A DNA stretch of 64,000 nucleotides, taken from contig NZ_FNBB01000014.1 of NCBI RefSeq assembly GCF_900102105.1, positions 1-64,000 of the forward strand, given 5' to 3'. The stretch comes from Agrobacterium pusense. GTDB lineage: Bacteria > Pseudomonadota > Alphaproteobacteria > Rhizobiales > Rhizobiaceae. Each line of letters begins with the position of its first letter. Position 1 is the stretch's first letter. Position numbers and translations under genes: made by a program. Positions 53,503 through 61,654 of this stretch are shown here, piece by piece. The notes under the pieces are model-generated. The model saw only the letters and a program-made list of their open reading frames with translations. It had not been told where the DNA came from and searched no databases.

Positions 53503-53575
53503 CATTTGATAATATAGTTGCCGAGGGAATCCGCGCCTGTCAACCGCGAAAATCATACTTATTAAATTTGCTGGA

Positions 53576-54505
53576 TCAGGCAGCCGTTCGCAGGCGTAAA
53601 ACGATGTCCTGGTCGTAATTTCCGAACCCGCGGCCAAATATGTTCAGCCCGCCCGGATGTTTCGCATCCGCCTTGACCTCGATGCGCAGACGGATGGAAC
53701 GGTGGCTGGTCAGATCGATATCCGCGAGCGTCACATCCGAAATCCGGGTGCCATCCACAAAGGTCCCCTGGGCGGTAATCCGCCATGTTTTCAGCATACC
53801 GTATTGCGAACCGGACAGCTTCCACCAGTCCGGCGTAAATGTTCCCCGCTTGTCTCCGAAATCGCCGGGCGACGTCCAGACGCCGATTTCCCTGCCGTTG
53901 ACGGACAGGGTGATGTCCGACGGCCAGTTGCTGTGGGTTCCGGGAACCTCTGAACTGACCTCCATGGAAAACTCGACTTCCTCGACCTCCCGCCCCTGAA
54001 TCTTGGCGTTATTAGGGAACTGATACTCGACGAAACCCGATGTCAGCCATAACAAGGCCGTCTTCATGCGGTCCGGATCCATGAACGTATCGGGCACATC
54101 CAGAAGCCCGATAATGCCCTCCGGCGAGCAGATGCCACAGGGCGCCGTTACCGAACTTTGCGTGTAAAGGCCGAGAGGCATCGCCACGGCAATATAGTTT
54201 GAGGTCGCCGGGGTTTCGGGTTTTCGGAAGGAAACGATAAGTTCGTCGCAGGTGGCAAAGCAGATTTTCTGGCTACCCTTGCGCGCCTTGCGCGTCTCGG
54301 TTCGCAGCAACCCCGCCTCCTCCAGAACGGCCACGCCGGCGGAAACGGTGGACTGGGGCAAATCCAGTCTCTGCGCAATTTCGTTGACATTGAGACCGCT
54401 CGCCTCGTGCAAGAGCTTCAATATCTGCACGCGGATCAGCGATGCGGCCGCTTTCAGCACATCGAATTCTTTTTCAGCATCAACGAGAAGGAAATTGGGC
54501 GCCAT
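53576..54505 (-). CDS. Winged-helix regulator with a C-terminal beta-rich sensor domain
   Basis: The 309-residue protein has an N-terminal ArsR/MarR-like winged helix (VLKAAASLIRVQILKLLHEA, LNVNEIAQRLDLPQSTVSAG, VAVLEEAGLLRTETRKARKG). It continues into a long C-terminal domain. The central part has a CxxC-like site (TAPCGICSPEGIIGLLD). The end is beta rich (EVEFSMEVSSEVPGTHSNWP, SDITLSVNGREIGVWTSPGD). Ordinary ArsR proteins are about 100 residues, so this is a special type, probably sensing a sugar. It is just upstream of the GH51 gene on the same strand and likely controls it. Confidence 0.8.
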   Translation of the reverse strand: MAPNFLLVDAEKEFDVLKAAASLIRVQILKLLHEASGLNVNEIAQRLDLPQSTVSAGVAVLEEAGLLRTETRKARKGSQKICFATCDELIVSFRKPETPATSNYIAVAMPLGLYTQSSVTAPCGICSPEGIIGLLDVPDTFMDPDRMKTALLWLTSGFVEYQFPNNAKIQGREVEEVEFSMEVSSEVPGTHSNWPSDITLSVNGREIGVWTSPGDFGDKRGTFTPDWWKLSGSQYGMLKTWRITAQGTFVDGTRISDVTLADIDLTSHRSIRLRIEVKADAKHPGGLNIFGRGFGNYDQDIVLRLRTAA

Positions 54506-54634
54506 ATTCTAATCTTCAGATTTATCGATCCAGATCAGAATTTCTGGCTTAAATGCCATGCACTTGTCCAGTGCTGTTTGCCATGCAGGCGCTTCCAAAA
54601 GACGGAAAGCGGGATTCACCGCCCTCGCTTCATG

Positions 54635-54677
54635 AAAAAGGCATCGCCACGCGGCTGCGAGACCGCGCGGCGGTGCC
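54635..54677 (-). terminator. Rho-independent terminator of the orphan binding-protein gene
   Basis: On the minus strand the arms GGCA-C-CGCC-G-CGCGG and CCGCG-T-GGCG-A-TGCC pair with one mismatch and one wobble around an 8-nt loop, followed by TTTTT (54635-54639). It lies about 10 nt after the stop at 54687. Confidence 0.75.
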
Positions 54678-54686
54678 CTTTCGTCG

Positions 54687-55979
54687 TCAGCCGCGCTTGC
54701 GCAGGGTCCGCGTGCCGGTGTCGACGAGATTTTGCGCTGCTTCATCCACGCTGGCGCGGCCGAAGGCGAGCGAATCGGCGATGGGGCGCATCACGCCGCG
54801 GTCGAACTCATTGGCGCCGATCGGGGCGGGCTCCGGATAGGGATCGAGCTTGCCCGACAGGCTCTCAATGTAATCCACCGTCTTGCGCTCGGTCTCGTTG
54901 AGCGTCGGCAACAATGCCTCGCGCACAACCTTGGCGGGCGGCACGCCGCGCTCGACGCCAAGCACCTTGCCTGCTTCCAGATCGTTGACGAAGAAGTTGA
55001 TGAATTTCGCCGCCGCTTCCGCGTTGGTCGAAGTGGACGAAATGGACCAGATGAGGCCCGGCCGATAATAATGCCCGGTCGGCTTGCCCGGCCCCTCACC
55101 CGGAAGCATACCGATGGACAGCGTTTGCTTATTGAGTTTCTGGTAACCGACAAGCTGGTTGGAATAGGCAAAACCAATGGCCGAATTGCCAAGCGTCAGC
55201 GCATTGGATTCGATGGTATTGTCGTCACGCGTCTGGATATCGGCGGAAACGCAAAGCTTGTTCTCGCGCAGGTCCTCCCAATAGGCGAACCATTCCTTGG
55301 CATCTTCCTTGTTGAAGCCGATGGTGCCGTCCTGAAACAGAAGCTTGCCGCGCTGGCGCAGCCAGACGTCGAAGACATAATGATAACGCGCGCCATAGGG
55401 TACGGCCCAATAGTTGCGCTTCGCCGGGCCGTTCTTCTTGAAATCGCGCGCCAGTTCAGCAAGCGCTTTCCAGGTGATCTGATCCTGTGGAACGGAAACA
55501 CCCGCTTCTTTCAGCGTGTCGGCGTCATACATCATGCAGAAGGAATTCAGCCCGAGGCCGACGCCGTAAAGCTTGCCGTCGATACGGCAGAGATCGATCT
55601 CGCTTTTGCCGAAGGTGGAAAGATCAAGCGACTTGCCGACGAACTGATCCAGCTCCATGCAAGCGCCTCGACCCGAATAATCGGCGATGGTGGAAGGTTC
55701 GAGCTGGAAGATATCGGCGACGTTTCGCCCCGCCATCGATGTCGCAAGCTTGGTCCAGTAATCGGAACCCGCGATCATTTCCCCGCTGATTTCGGTCTGC
55801 GGATTGGCCTTCTGGTAAAGAGCGATCACATCGTTGGTGCGCTTGCTGCGATCGGCAGATCCCCACCACACGCAACGAAGCCGGGTTTCAGCCGCAGCCG
55901 CGCGAAAACCGCCCGCCGCAGCACCCAGGCTCGCCAGCGCCGCCGTCACCAAAAACCCGCGTCTATCAATCATTTGCAT
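54687..55979 (-). CDS. Sugar ABC solute-binding protein (family 1), Tat signal, no adjacent permease
   Basis: The 430-residue precursor starts at 55979 (GGGAGGAG upstream) and has a twin-arginine signal (DRRGFLVTAALASLGAAAGG). The mature part is family 1 (LRCVWWGSADRSKRTNDVIA, LYQKANPQTEISGEM, GKLYGVGLGLNSFCMMYDAD). It is a single gene with its own terminator, divergent from a LacI regulator. Permeases must come from elsewhere; the importer at 61655-64000 is one candidate. The ligand probably feeds the DUF2264 pathway on the other side of the control region. Confidence 0.87.
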   Translation of the reverse strand: MQMIDRRGFLVTAALASLGAAAGGFRAAAAETRLRCVWWGSADRSKRTNDVIALYQKANPQTEISGEMIAGSDYWTKLATSMAGRNVADIFQLEPSTIADYSGRGACMELDQFVGKSLDLSTFGKSEIDLCRIDGKLYGVGLGLNSFCMMYDADTLKEAGVSVPQDQITWKALAELARDFKKNGPAKRNYWAVPYGARYHYVFDVWLRQRGKLLFQDGTIGFNKEDAKEWFAYWEDLRENKLCVSADIQTRDDNTIESNALTLGNSAIGFAYSNQLVGYQKLNKQTLSIGMLPGEGPGKPTGHYYRPGLIWSISSTSTNAEAAAKFINFFVNDLEAGKVLGVERGVPPAKVVREALLPTLNETERKTVDYIESLSGKLDPYPEPAPIGANEFDRGVMRPIADSLAFGRASVDEAAQNLVDTGTRTLRKRG

Positions 55980-55994
55980 CTGCTCCTCCCGCGT

Positions 55995-56077
55995 TTTGCA
56001 AATTTTTCTGATATCACTTAAATTCTTGCAAATTTTCTTTGTTTGCAATATTTGCATCATAACAGATTTTTTTGCAA
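55995..56077. promoter_or_regulatory. Cluster of TTGCAA sites in the divergent lacI control region
   Basis: TTGCAA occurs at 55996, 56026, 56043 and 56072. A perfect inverted repeat TGCAA-TAT-TTGCA is centred at 56050 (56044-56056), and TTTGCAAA is palindromic at 55995-56002. The whole 110-bp gap between the binding-protein gene and lacI is AT-rich. These are likely operators for the LacI regulator. Confidence 0.6.
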
Positions 56078-56091
56078 GCGCAGGAGCCGAT

Positions 56092-57156
56092 ATGAACGAT
56101 ACGCCCGACATCAGCCGTCCGCGCCAGTCGGATATCGCCCAGCGCGCCGGGGTCTCCATCAGCACAGTCTCGCGTGTTCTCGCAGGGGAAAAAGGAATCA
56201 GCGCGTCGATCCAGACCAAGGTTCTGGGAGTTGCGGCGGAGCTCGGATACCCCTTGCGACCGGCGACCAACCAGTCGGCCGGTGTGCAGCTGGAAGGCAA
56301 GACAATCCTCGCGCTCATGTCCGCGGAAAGGGCGACGGGCGATATTGGCGCCTTTTACCACGATATTTTCGATGTGCTGCGCAGCCTCGCCCAGACGGAC
56401 GGTTTCGAACTCGACATCAGGCTATTGCACCAGAAGCAGATCGACGATTCCCTGATCCAGCGGGTCTGTGAGGTGGACGGCCTCCTGGCCATCGGGCTCG
56501 ATCCCGAGGAGGAGATCATCCACCGCATAACGCAGGGCGTACTGCAACCTGTTCTTGTCAACAGTGCTGACCCCTCCATGATGCTCGATTGCGTTTCGCC
56601 TTCCAATTTTTACGGCGGCGCGCTGGCGGCCCGGCGGCTTCTGGAACTCGGCCATCGCAAGGTCGCCTATATCGGTCCGCATCATCGCCACACCATCAGG
56701 GAGCGCATGCGCGGCTTCCGCCATACGATACTTGAGGAAAAAGGAACGACCTATGAGGAGTTCCTGCTTTCGACGGCAGATAGCGGCTTCGGCCAGGCGG
56801 GCGACGCGGTTCGCCAGCTGCTGGCCAAAAACCCTGAACTGACAGGCATTTTCTGTATGAATGACGCAATTGCCCTTGGCGCACTCGGGGCAGCGCAGGA
56901 GCTGGGCCTCGGCGTTCCCGACGATCTTTCCATCATCGGTTTCGATGACCTGCCCTTTGCCGAACTTTCTACCCCACGTCTCAGCACGATCCGGGTCGAT
57001 CGCCGCGAGATTGCGCGCGAAGCGGTTGACCTGCTGCGGCGGCGCCTGACCGAGCCTTCAGCCAATGCCCGTCAGGTGCAACTTGGCGTGCAGCTGGTGG
57101 AAGGACAGACAGCCGGCAAGGCGAAAAAGACGGGAAAGGCGACGCGCGATGCATGA
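56092..57156 (+). CDS. LacI-family transcriptional regulator
   Basis: The 354-residue protein starts at 56092 (MNDTPDISRPRQSDIAQRAG, CAGGAG upstream). It has the LacI helix-turn-helix (SDIAQRAGVSISTVSRVLAG) and a periplasmic-binding-like effector domain (GLLAIGLDPEEEIIHRITQG, FCMNDAIALGALGAAQELGL, IIGFDDLPFAELSTPRLSTI). It is divergent from the binding-protein gene and overlaps the DUF2264 gene by 8 bp, so it is probably the local repressor sensing the incoming sugar or its breakdown product. Confidence 0.93.
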   Translation: MNDTPDISRPRQSDIAQRAGVSISTVSRVLAGEKGISASIQTKVLGVAAELGYPLRPATNQSAGVQLEGKTILALMSAERATGDIGAFYHDIFDVLRSLAQTDGFELDIRLLHQKQIDDSLIQRVCEVDGLLAIGLDPEEEIIHRITQGVLQPVLVNSADPSMMLDCVSPSNFYGGALAARRLLELGHRKVAYIGPHHRHTIRERMRGFRHTILEEKGTTYEEFLLSTADSGFGQAGDAVRQLLAKNPELTGIFCMNDAIALGALGAAQELGLGVPDDLSIIGFDDLPFAELSTPRLSTIRVDRREIAREAVDLLRRRLTEPSANARQVQLGVQLVEGQTAGKAKKTGKATRDA

Positions 57157-59026
57157 CACCATGAGCAGACCCCATATGGCGCGATTTAACCCGCTGCACG
57201 GCAATCCGCTCAAAAGCCGCGCCGATGTCCGGCGGGCGCTGCATGATAGCTTTGTGCCGCTTCTTCCCTATTTCTCGCAGGGTGGCGCAAGGGTGACGCT
57301 CAGCGGAGCGGCCGCGCACTTCGACCGTGCGGCGGCCGATCTGGAAGGCTTTGCCCGACCGCTCTGGGGCATCGCTCCGCTTGCGCTGAGTGGCGATCGT
57401 TTCGACCATTGGCCGCTTCTCGCCCGGGGCATAGCCAACGGCACCGATCCTTCCCATCCTGAATACTGGGGCGATGTGCGCCAGAAGGATCAGCGGCTGG
57501 TGGAGCTCGCTGCAATCGGTTTTGCACTGCGGCTTGCGCCGCAGCATCTGTGGGAACCACTGTCCGATACACAGAAAGACAATGTGCGCCGCTATTTGCT
57601 TACCGCCCGTCAGCGCGGTTACGCCGATAATAACTGGAAGTTTTTTCGCGTCATGGTCGACATGGCGCTGGATAATCTCGGTATCGAATTCGATCGCAGC
57701 CTGACCGAAACCTTCCAGAAGGAGCTCGACGATTTCTATATATCCGACGGCTGGTATCGCGACGGCAACTATCGCCGCATCGATCACTACATTGCCTTCG
57801 CCATGCATTTCTACGGGCTGATTTACGCGAAACTCAGCAAGCCTGATGACGCCTATGCCGAGCGTTACCGGCAGCGCGCACGGCTTTTCGCTGGCGATTT
57901 TGCCAGCTGGTTCGATGAGGATGGCGGAACCCTGGCTTTCGGCCGCTCCATGACCTACCGTTTTGCCTGTGGCGGTTTCTGGGCGGGCCTTGCCTTTGCC
58001 GACGAGGAGGCGCTGCCCTGGGGCGAGATCAAGGGCCTTTATCTGCAGCACCTGCGCTGGTGGGCCAAAAAGCCGATTGCCGATCGCGATGGCGTGCTCT
58101 CCATCGGCTACGCCTATCCGCAGCTCACCATGTCGGAAAGTTATAATTCGGCAGGTTCGCCCTATTGGGCTTTCAAGGCTTTCCTGCCGCTTGCCCTGCC
58201 GGAAAGTCATCCCTTCTGGCAGGCGGAGGAAAGGCTGCCCGAACCGTCCGCAAGCCCTAAGCCGCTTGTTCATCCCGGCATGGTGATGATGCGGACGAAA
58301 GGCAACGTCACGGCGCTCTCCAGCGGCCAGGAAAATCTCTCCATGCGCGGCGGGCCGGAAAAATACGCAAAATTCGCCTATTCCTCCCGCTACGGCTTCG
58401 GCGTGGAAGTGGACGAGCGTGGCTTCAAGACCAACGGTTTCGACAATATGCTGGCCTTTTCCGAGGACGGACTGCATTACCGCGTGCGCGAGACCAACGA
58501 GAAGGTTCTGCTGGCGGGAGCAAGCCTGCGGGCGACATGGAAGCCGTTTGCCGATGTCGCCGTTGAAACCACGCTGGTTGCGGCTGGCGACTGGCATATC
58601 AGACTGCACCGGATCACCTCTGCCCGCTCCCTTTGGGTTACGGAAGGTGGTTTTGCGATCAACCGCAACGATGGCGACCGCGACGCCGTGAGCGAAGAGG
58701 CCGGACGGGCGACGACGGATTGTGGCACTGACATATCGGCAATCATCGATCTCGGTTCGAACATAGACCGGCACGGCGTGGCGCTGAAGGCACTGCCCAA
58801 TACAAATCTCATCAACGCCAAGACCACCGTGCCGCAATTGCGCGGCCAGATCGCCGCCGGCGAGAGCGTTCTGGTTTGCGCGGTCTTTGCCGGAGTGAGC
58901 GGCCCGGAAGGCGAGAAAGCAATGGCTTCGGTTCCAGCCATTCCCGACCTGGAGGCGCTTGATCGCCTCTTCGCGAGAGAGGGCGTGCCGGTCAGCAGCA
59001 TGGCGGCCAGGGGAGAGCCGCAATGA
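57149..59026 (+). CDS. DUF2264 family protein, putative six-hairpin glycoside hydrolase
   Basis: The 625-residue protein belongs to DUF2264: FNPLHGNPLKSRADVRRALH, FARPLWGIAPLALSG, HPEYWGDVRQKDQRLVELAA, DGWYRDGNYRRIDHYIAFAM, and a C-terminal beta-rich part (HPGMVMMRTKGNVTALSSGQ). The N-terminal part is helical, as in (alpha/alpha)6 barrels. From memory, some related proteins are classed as glycoside hydrolases with beta-glucuronidase activity; this should be checked. There is no signal peptide, so it acts in the cytosol. It overlaps lacI by 8 bp and the dehydrogenase by 4 bp. Confidence 0.8.
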   Translation: MHDTMSRPHMARFNPLHGNPLKSRADVRRALHDSFVPLLPYFSQGGARVTLSGAAAHFDRAAADLEGFARPLWGIAPLALSGDRFDHWPLLARGIANGTDPSHPEYWGDVRQKDQRLVELAAIGFALRLAPQHLWEPLSDTQKDNVRRYLLTARQRGYADNNWKFFRVMVDMALDNLGIEFDRSLTETFQKELDDFYISDGWYRDGNYRRIDHYIAFAMHFYGLIYAKLSKPDDAYAERYRQRARLFAGDFASWFDEDGGTLAFGRSMTYRFACGGFWAGLAFADEEALPWGEIKGLYLQHLRWWAKKPIADRDGVLSIGYAYPQLTMSESYNSAGSPYWAFKAFLPLALPESHPFWQAEERLPEPSASPKPLVHPGMVMMRTKGNVTALSSGQENLSMRGGPEKYAKFAYSSRYGFGVEVDERGFKTNGFDNMLAFSEDGLHYRVRETNEKVLLAGASLRATWKPFADVAVETTLVAAGDWHIRLHRITSARSLWVTEGGFAINRNDGDRDAVSEEAGRATTDCGTDISAIIDLGSNIDRHGVALKALPNTNLINAKTTVPQLRGQIAAGESVLVCAVFAGVSGPEGEKAMASVPAIPDLEALDRLFAREGVPVSSMAARGEPQ

Positions 59027-60039
59027 CGAGCCCGATTCCGCGTCTCAGCATAGCCATGGACCCGGAACGGACCGAGCATGTGCTGACATCGCAGGCGCTC
59101 GACAGGTTGTCAGAGAGGGTCGAGATTCTCGACACAGGCACAATCCGCGATTTCCACGATCCCGCGGTGAAAGAGCAGCTGGCGAAGACGGATATCCTCC
59201 TGACCGGCTGGGGCTGTCCGGATATCGGCGCGCAGGAACTGGCGCTGATGCCCCGCCTCAGGCTCATCTCCCATGCTGCCGGCACGGTAAAATATTTCCT
59301 GTCGCAAGCGGTGTTCGATCGGGGCGTTACGGTGTGCAGCGCCGCAGAGGCGAATGCGCAGCCGGTCGCAGAATTTTCTCTGGCGATGATCCTGCTGGCC
59401 GGCAAGCGGACCTTCGGCTTCAGGCGTCTTTATCTGGAGCATCGCGACCGAGCCCCGGTCGAGCGATTGCAGGCGCAGGCCATCGGCAATCTCGGCCTCA
59501 CGGTCGGCATCGTCGGCGCGTCACGCATCGGACGTCGCGTCATTGGTCTATTGCAGCCCTTCGATCTCAATCTCATGCTTTTCGACCCGCTTCTCGGTGC
59601 TGCGGAAGCGGAAAAGCTCGGCGTCCGTCTTGCCTCGCTCGAAGAGCTGATGGCGGCGAGCGATGTCATTTCCCTGCATGCGCCCTCCCTGCCGCAGACG
59701 CGGCACATGATTGGCGCGGCAGCGCTTGCCCGCATGAAGGACGGCGCAACCCTGATCAACACGGCGCGCGGCGCACTTGTGGATGAAGACGCGCTTCTGG
59801 CCGAACTGAAAACCGGACGCATCGAAGCCGTCATCGACGTGACCGATCCCGAAGTGCCGCCGCCGGACTCACCCTTTTACAGCCTGCCGAACGTCTTCCT
59901 GACGCCGCATATTGCCGGCGCCACCGGTCTCGAACGGGCGAGGCTCGGCGACATGGCGATTGCCGAAATCGAACGCTTCTGCTGCGCGGTGCCTTTGCAG
60001 CAGCAGGTGCGGCCCGAACATCTGGACCTGATCGCGTGA
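59023..60039 (+). CDS. D-2-hydroxyacid dehydrogenase family protein
   Basis: The 338-residue protein shows the NAD(P)-binding motif VGIVGASRIGRRVIGLLQPF (a serine-containing variant of GxGxxG), NTARGALVDEDALLAELKTG (catalytic Arg), DVTDPEVPP (Glu) and TPHIAGATGLERARL (His). It reduces a 2-keto acid or oxidises the hydroxy acid. It overlaps neighbours by 4 bp on both sides, so it belongs to one operon with DUF2264 and the TIM-barrel gene and may process a sugar-acid intermediate. Exact substrate unknown. Confidence 0.87.
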   Translation: MTSPIPRLSIAMDPERTEHVLTSQALDRLSERVEILDTGTIRDFHDPAVKEQLAKTDILLTGWGCPDIGAQELALMPRLRLISHAAGTVKYFLSQAVFDRGVTVCSAAEANAQPVAEFSLAMILLAGKRTFGFRRLYLEHRDRAPVERLQAQAIGNLGLTVGIVGASRIGRRVIGLLQPFDLNLMLFDPLLGAAEAEKLGVRLASLEELMAASDVISLHAPSLPQTRHMIGAAALARMKDGATLINTARGALVDEDALLAELKTGRIEAVIDVTDPEVPPPDSPFYSLPNVFLTPHIAGATGLERARLGDMAIAEIERFCCAVPLQQQVRPEHLDLIA

Positions 60040-60812
60040 GACCTTTCGAACCCGGCCTGTGCTCCGTCACCTTCCGCTCCCTGACGCCACAGGTCGTGAT
60101 AGAGCTTGCGGCCAGCAATGGCATCAGGGCAATCGAATGGGGTGCGGATGTCCATGTCCCGCCGGGCGACCTCGAAAATGCGCGGCAGGTTGCTGCGCGG
60201 ACGGCAGAAGCGGGCCTCTCCGTCTCGTCCTACGGTTCCTATATCTTCGCGCCGGATTTCACACCTGACGATGTGACCAGTGTGCTCGAAACCACAAGGG
60301 CGCTCGGCACACAGCATATCCGTATCTGGCCGGGGCAACGCAAACGTCCATCCGCCGATTACACACCCGCGGAACGCCGCGCGGCAACGGAAGCGCTGGC
60401 GACAATTGCTCACCGAGCGGAAGACTACGGCATGACGATCGGCCTCGAATATCACCCGAATTCGCTGACCGACGCCCTCCCCTCCGCCCAGCAGCTGGCG
60501 CAGGATTTGCCGATGCCCAACCTGTTCTTCTACTGGCAGCCCGCCCCGGGCCTGCCGCTGGAAGAGGCACTCGCGGAAATATCCGCGCTCGGCCCGCGCA
60601 TCTGCCATCTGCATGTGTTCGCCTGGCTCGCCGACGCCAGCCGCCTGCCGCTTGCCGACCGCGCAGACTACTGGCGGGCGTGCATCGCGGCTTTGCCTGA
60701 GGGCGAATGGACGAGAACCGCCTATGCGATGCTGGAATTCGTCAGGGGTGATGACATCGGCCAGTTTGCGGAAGACGCGCTGACGCTTCGGAAGATTCTC
60801 GACAGGTCTTAG
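60036..60812 (+). CDS. Sugar phosphate isomerase/epimerase-like TIM barrel
   Basis: The 258-residue protein starts at GTG (GTGA overlap with the dehydrogenase stop). It has the xylose-isomerase-like (AP endonuclease 2) pattern: NGIRAIEWGADVHVPPGDLE, TIGLEYHPNSLTD (metal-binding Glu), ICHLHVFAW (metal His). It is likely a divalent-metal isomerase, epimerase or dehydratase acting on a sugar or keto acid. Last clear member of the LacI-controlled operon. Confidence 0.85.
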   Translation: MRPFEPGLCSVTFRSLTPQVVIELAASNGIRAIEWGADVHVPPGDLENARQVAARTAEAGLSVSSYGSYIFAPDFTPDDVTSVLETTRALGTQHIRIWPGQRKRPSADYTPAERRAATEALATIAHRAEDYGMTIGLEYHPNSLTDALPSAQQLAQDLPMPNLFFYWQPAPGLPLEEALAEISALGPRICHLHVFAWLADASRLPLADRADYWRACIAALPEGEWTRTAYAMLEFVRGDDIGQFAEDALTLRKILDRS

Positions 60813-60899
60813 ATCCCGCCTGCTCATCATAAATATCCTGCAGCCGAACTTGCCATAGTGAAAATTATGCACCATATTTATTGAGGATATGGGTGCTGG

Positions 60900-61160
60900 A
60901 TGGGCAAGCTGGTTCAAATTGGAAACATGATCGTACGCGTGTATGCGAACGATCACCTGCCACCACATTTCCACATCATAACACCTGATGCGGATGCCCT
61001 TGTCCACATAGAAACTCTGGAAATCCTGCGTGGCAAACTATCCCGCAGGGCGGAGGCCGAAGCTTTGGCATGGGCGAAGGCCAATGGGAGCCTGATTGTT
61101 GAGGAGTGGAATCGCACTAACCCGCGTTTTCCTATTGCAGCTAAGGGAAGCAAGTCATGA
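60900..61160 (+). CDS. DUF4160 family protein, first gene of a two-gene module
   Basis: The 86-residue protein matches DUF4160: MIVRVYANDHLPPHFHIITP (the conserved DHxPPHFH core), ADALVHIETLEILRGKLSRR, LAWAKANGSLIVEEWNRTNP. The function of this family is unknown. It overlaps the next gene by 4 bp. The pairing of a DUF4160 protein with a DUF2442 protein is recurrent in bacteria and toxin-antitoxin-like in size and overlap. A GAGGAT lies 12 nt upstream of the ATG. Confidence 0.8.
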   Translation: MGKLVQIGNMIVRVYANDHLPPHFHIITPDADALVHIETLEILRGKLSRRAEAEALAWAKANGSLIVEEWNRTNPRFPIAAKGSKS

Positions 61161-61636
61161 CACCACGCGTCAAAGCCATCCTGCCCACCCTGCCCAGCTC
61201 ACTCACGATCGACTGGGCCGATGGCAGACGGTCAACCGCCAATCTGACGGGGTGGATCGCGACGGGAGGAGAGTTACTCGCTCCCCTCCGTTCAGCGGGT
61301 ATCTGGGAGACTGCGAAAGTCACCGACTATGGCGCCAGCGTGGAATGGGAAGGCGATGATCTCGCAATCGACTCCTATCATCTTTACCAGATCGCCGAGG
61401 ACCAGCGCGACTTTGACGTCGACGACCTGCGCAAATGGCAGGAGGACATCGGCCTTTCCAACAATGAGGCGGCGGATTTTCTTGGTGTGACCTTGAGGAC
61501 ATGGAACAACTACCGCGCTGGCACACCGGTAAGCCATGCGGTGAAGATGCTGTTACGGGCCAGCCAGCGCGACCCGCTTCTATTACATGCTCATTTCCGC
61601 CCCCGGCGGCCGGGACGTCCCAGGCACGCCGCATAA
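61157..61636 (+). CDS. DUF2442 domain fused to a helix-turn-helix, second gene of the module
   Basis: The 159-residue protein has an N-terminal DUF2442 domain (about 5-90: ILPTLPSSLTIDWADGRRST, VTDYGASVEWEGDDLAIDSY). A C-terminal HTH follows (about 95-150: LRKWQEDIGLSNNEAADFLG, VTLRTWNNYRAGTPVSHAVK). The fusion looks like an antitoxin-type arrangement: a partner-binding part plus a DNA-binding part. The start overlaps the DUF4160 stop by 4 bp. Ends with a basic tail (RPRRPGRPRHAA). Confidence 0.8.
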   Translation: MTPRVKAILPTLPSSLTIDWADGRRSTANLTGWIATGGELLAPLRSAGIWETAKVTDYGASVEWEGDDLAIDSYHLYQIAEDQRDFDVDDLRKWQEDIGLSNNEAADFLGVTLRTWNNYRAGTPVSHAVKMLLRASQRDPLLLHAHFRPRRPGRPRHAA

Positions 61637-61654
61637 GACAGTTCCTCTGCGGCA

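Noticed and set aside
56981..59023. 680-residue minus-strand open frame
   Set aside because: It lies exactly antisense to the DUF2264 gene; it is rich in His/Arg/Gln with no domain pattern, a product of GC-rich codon bias.
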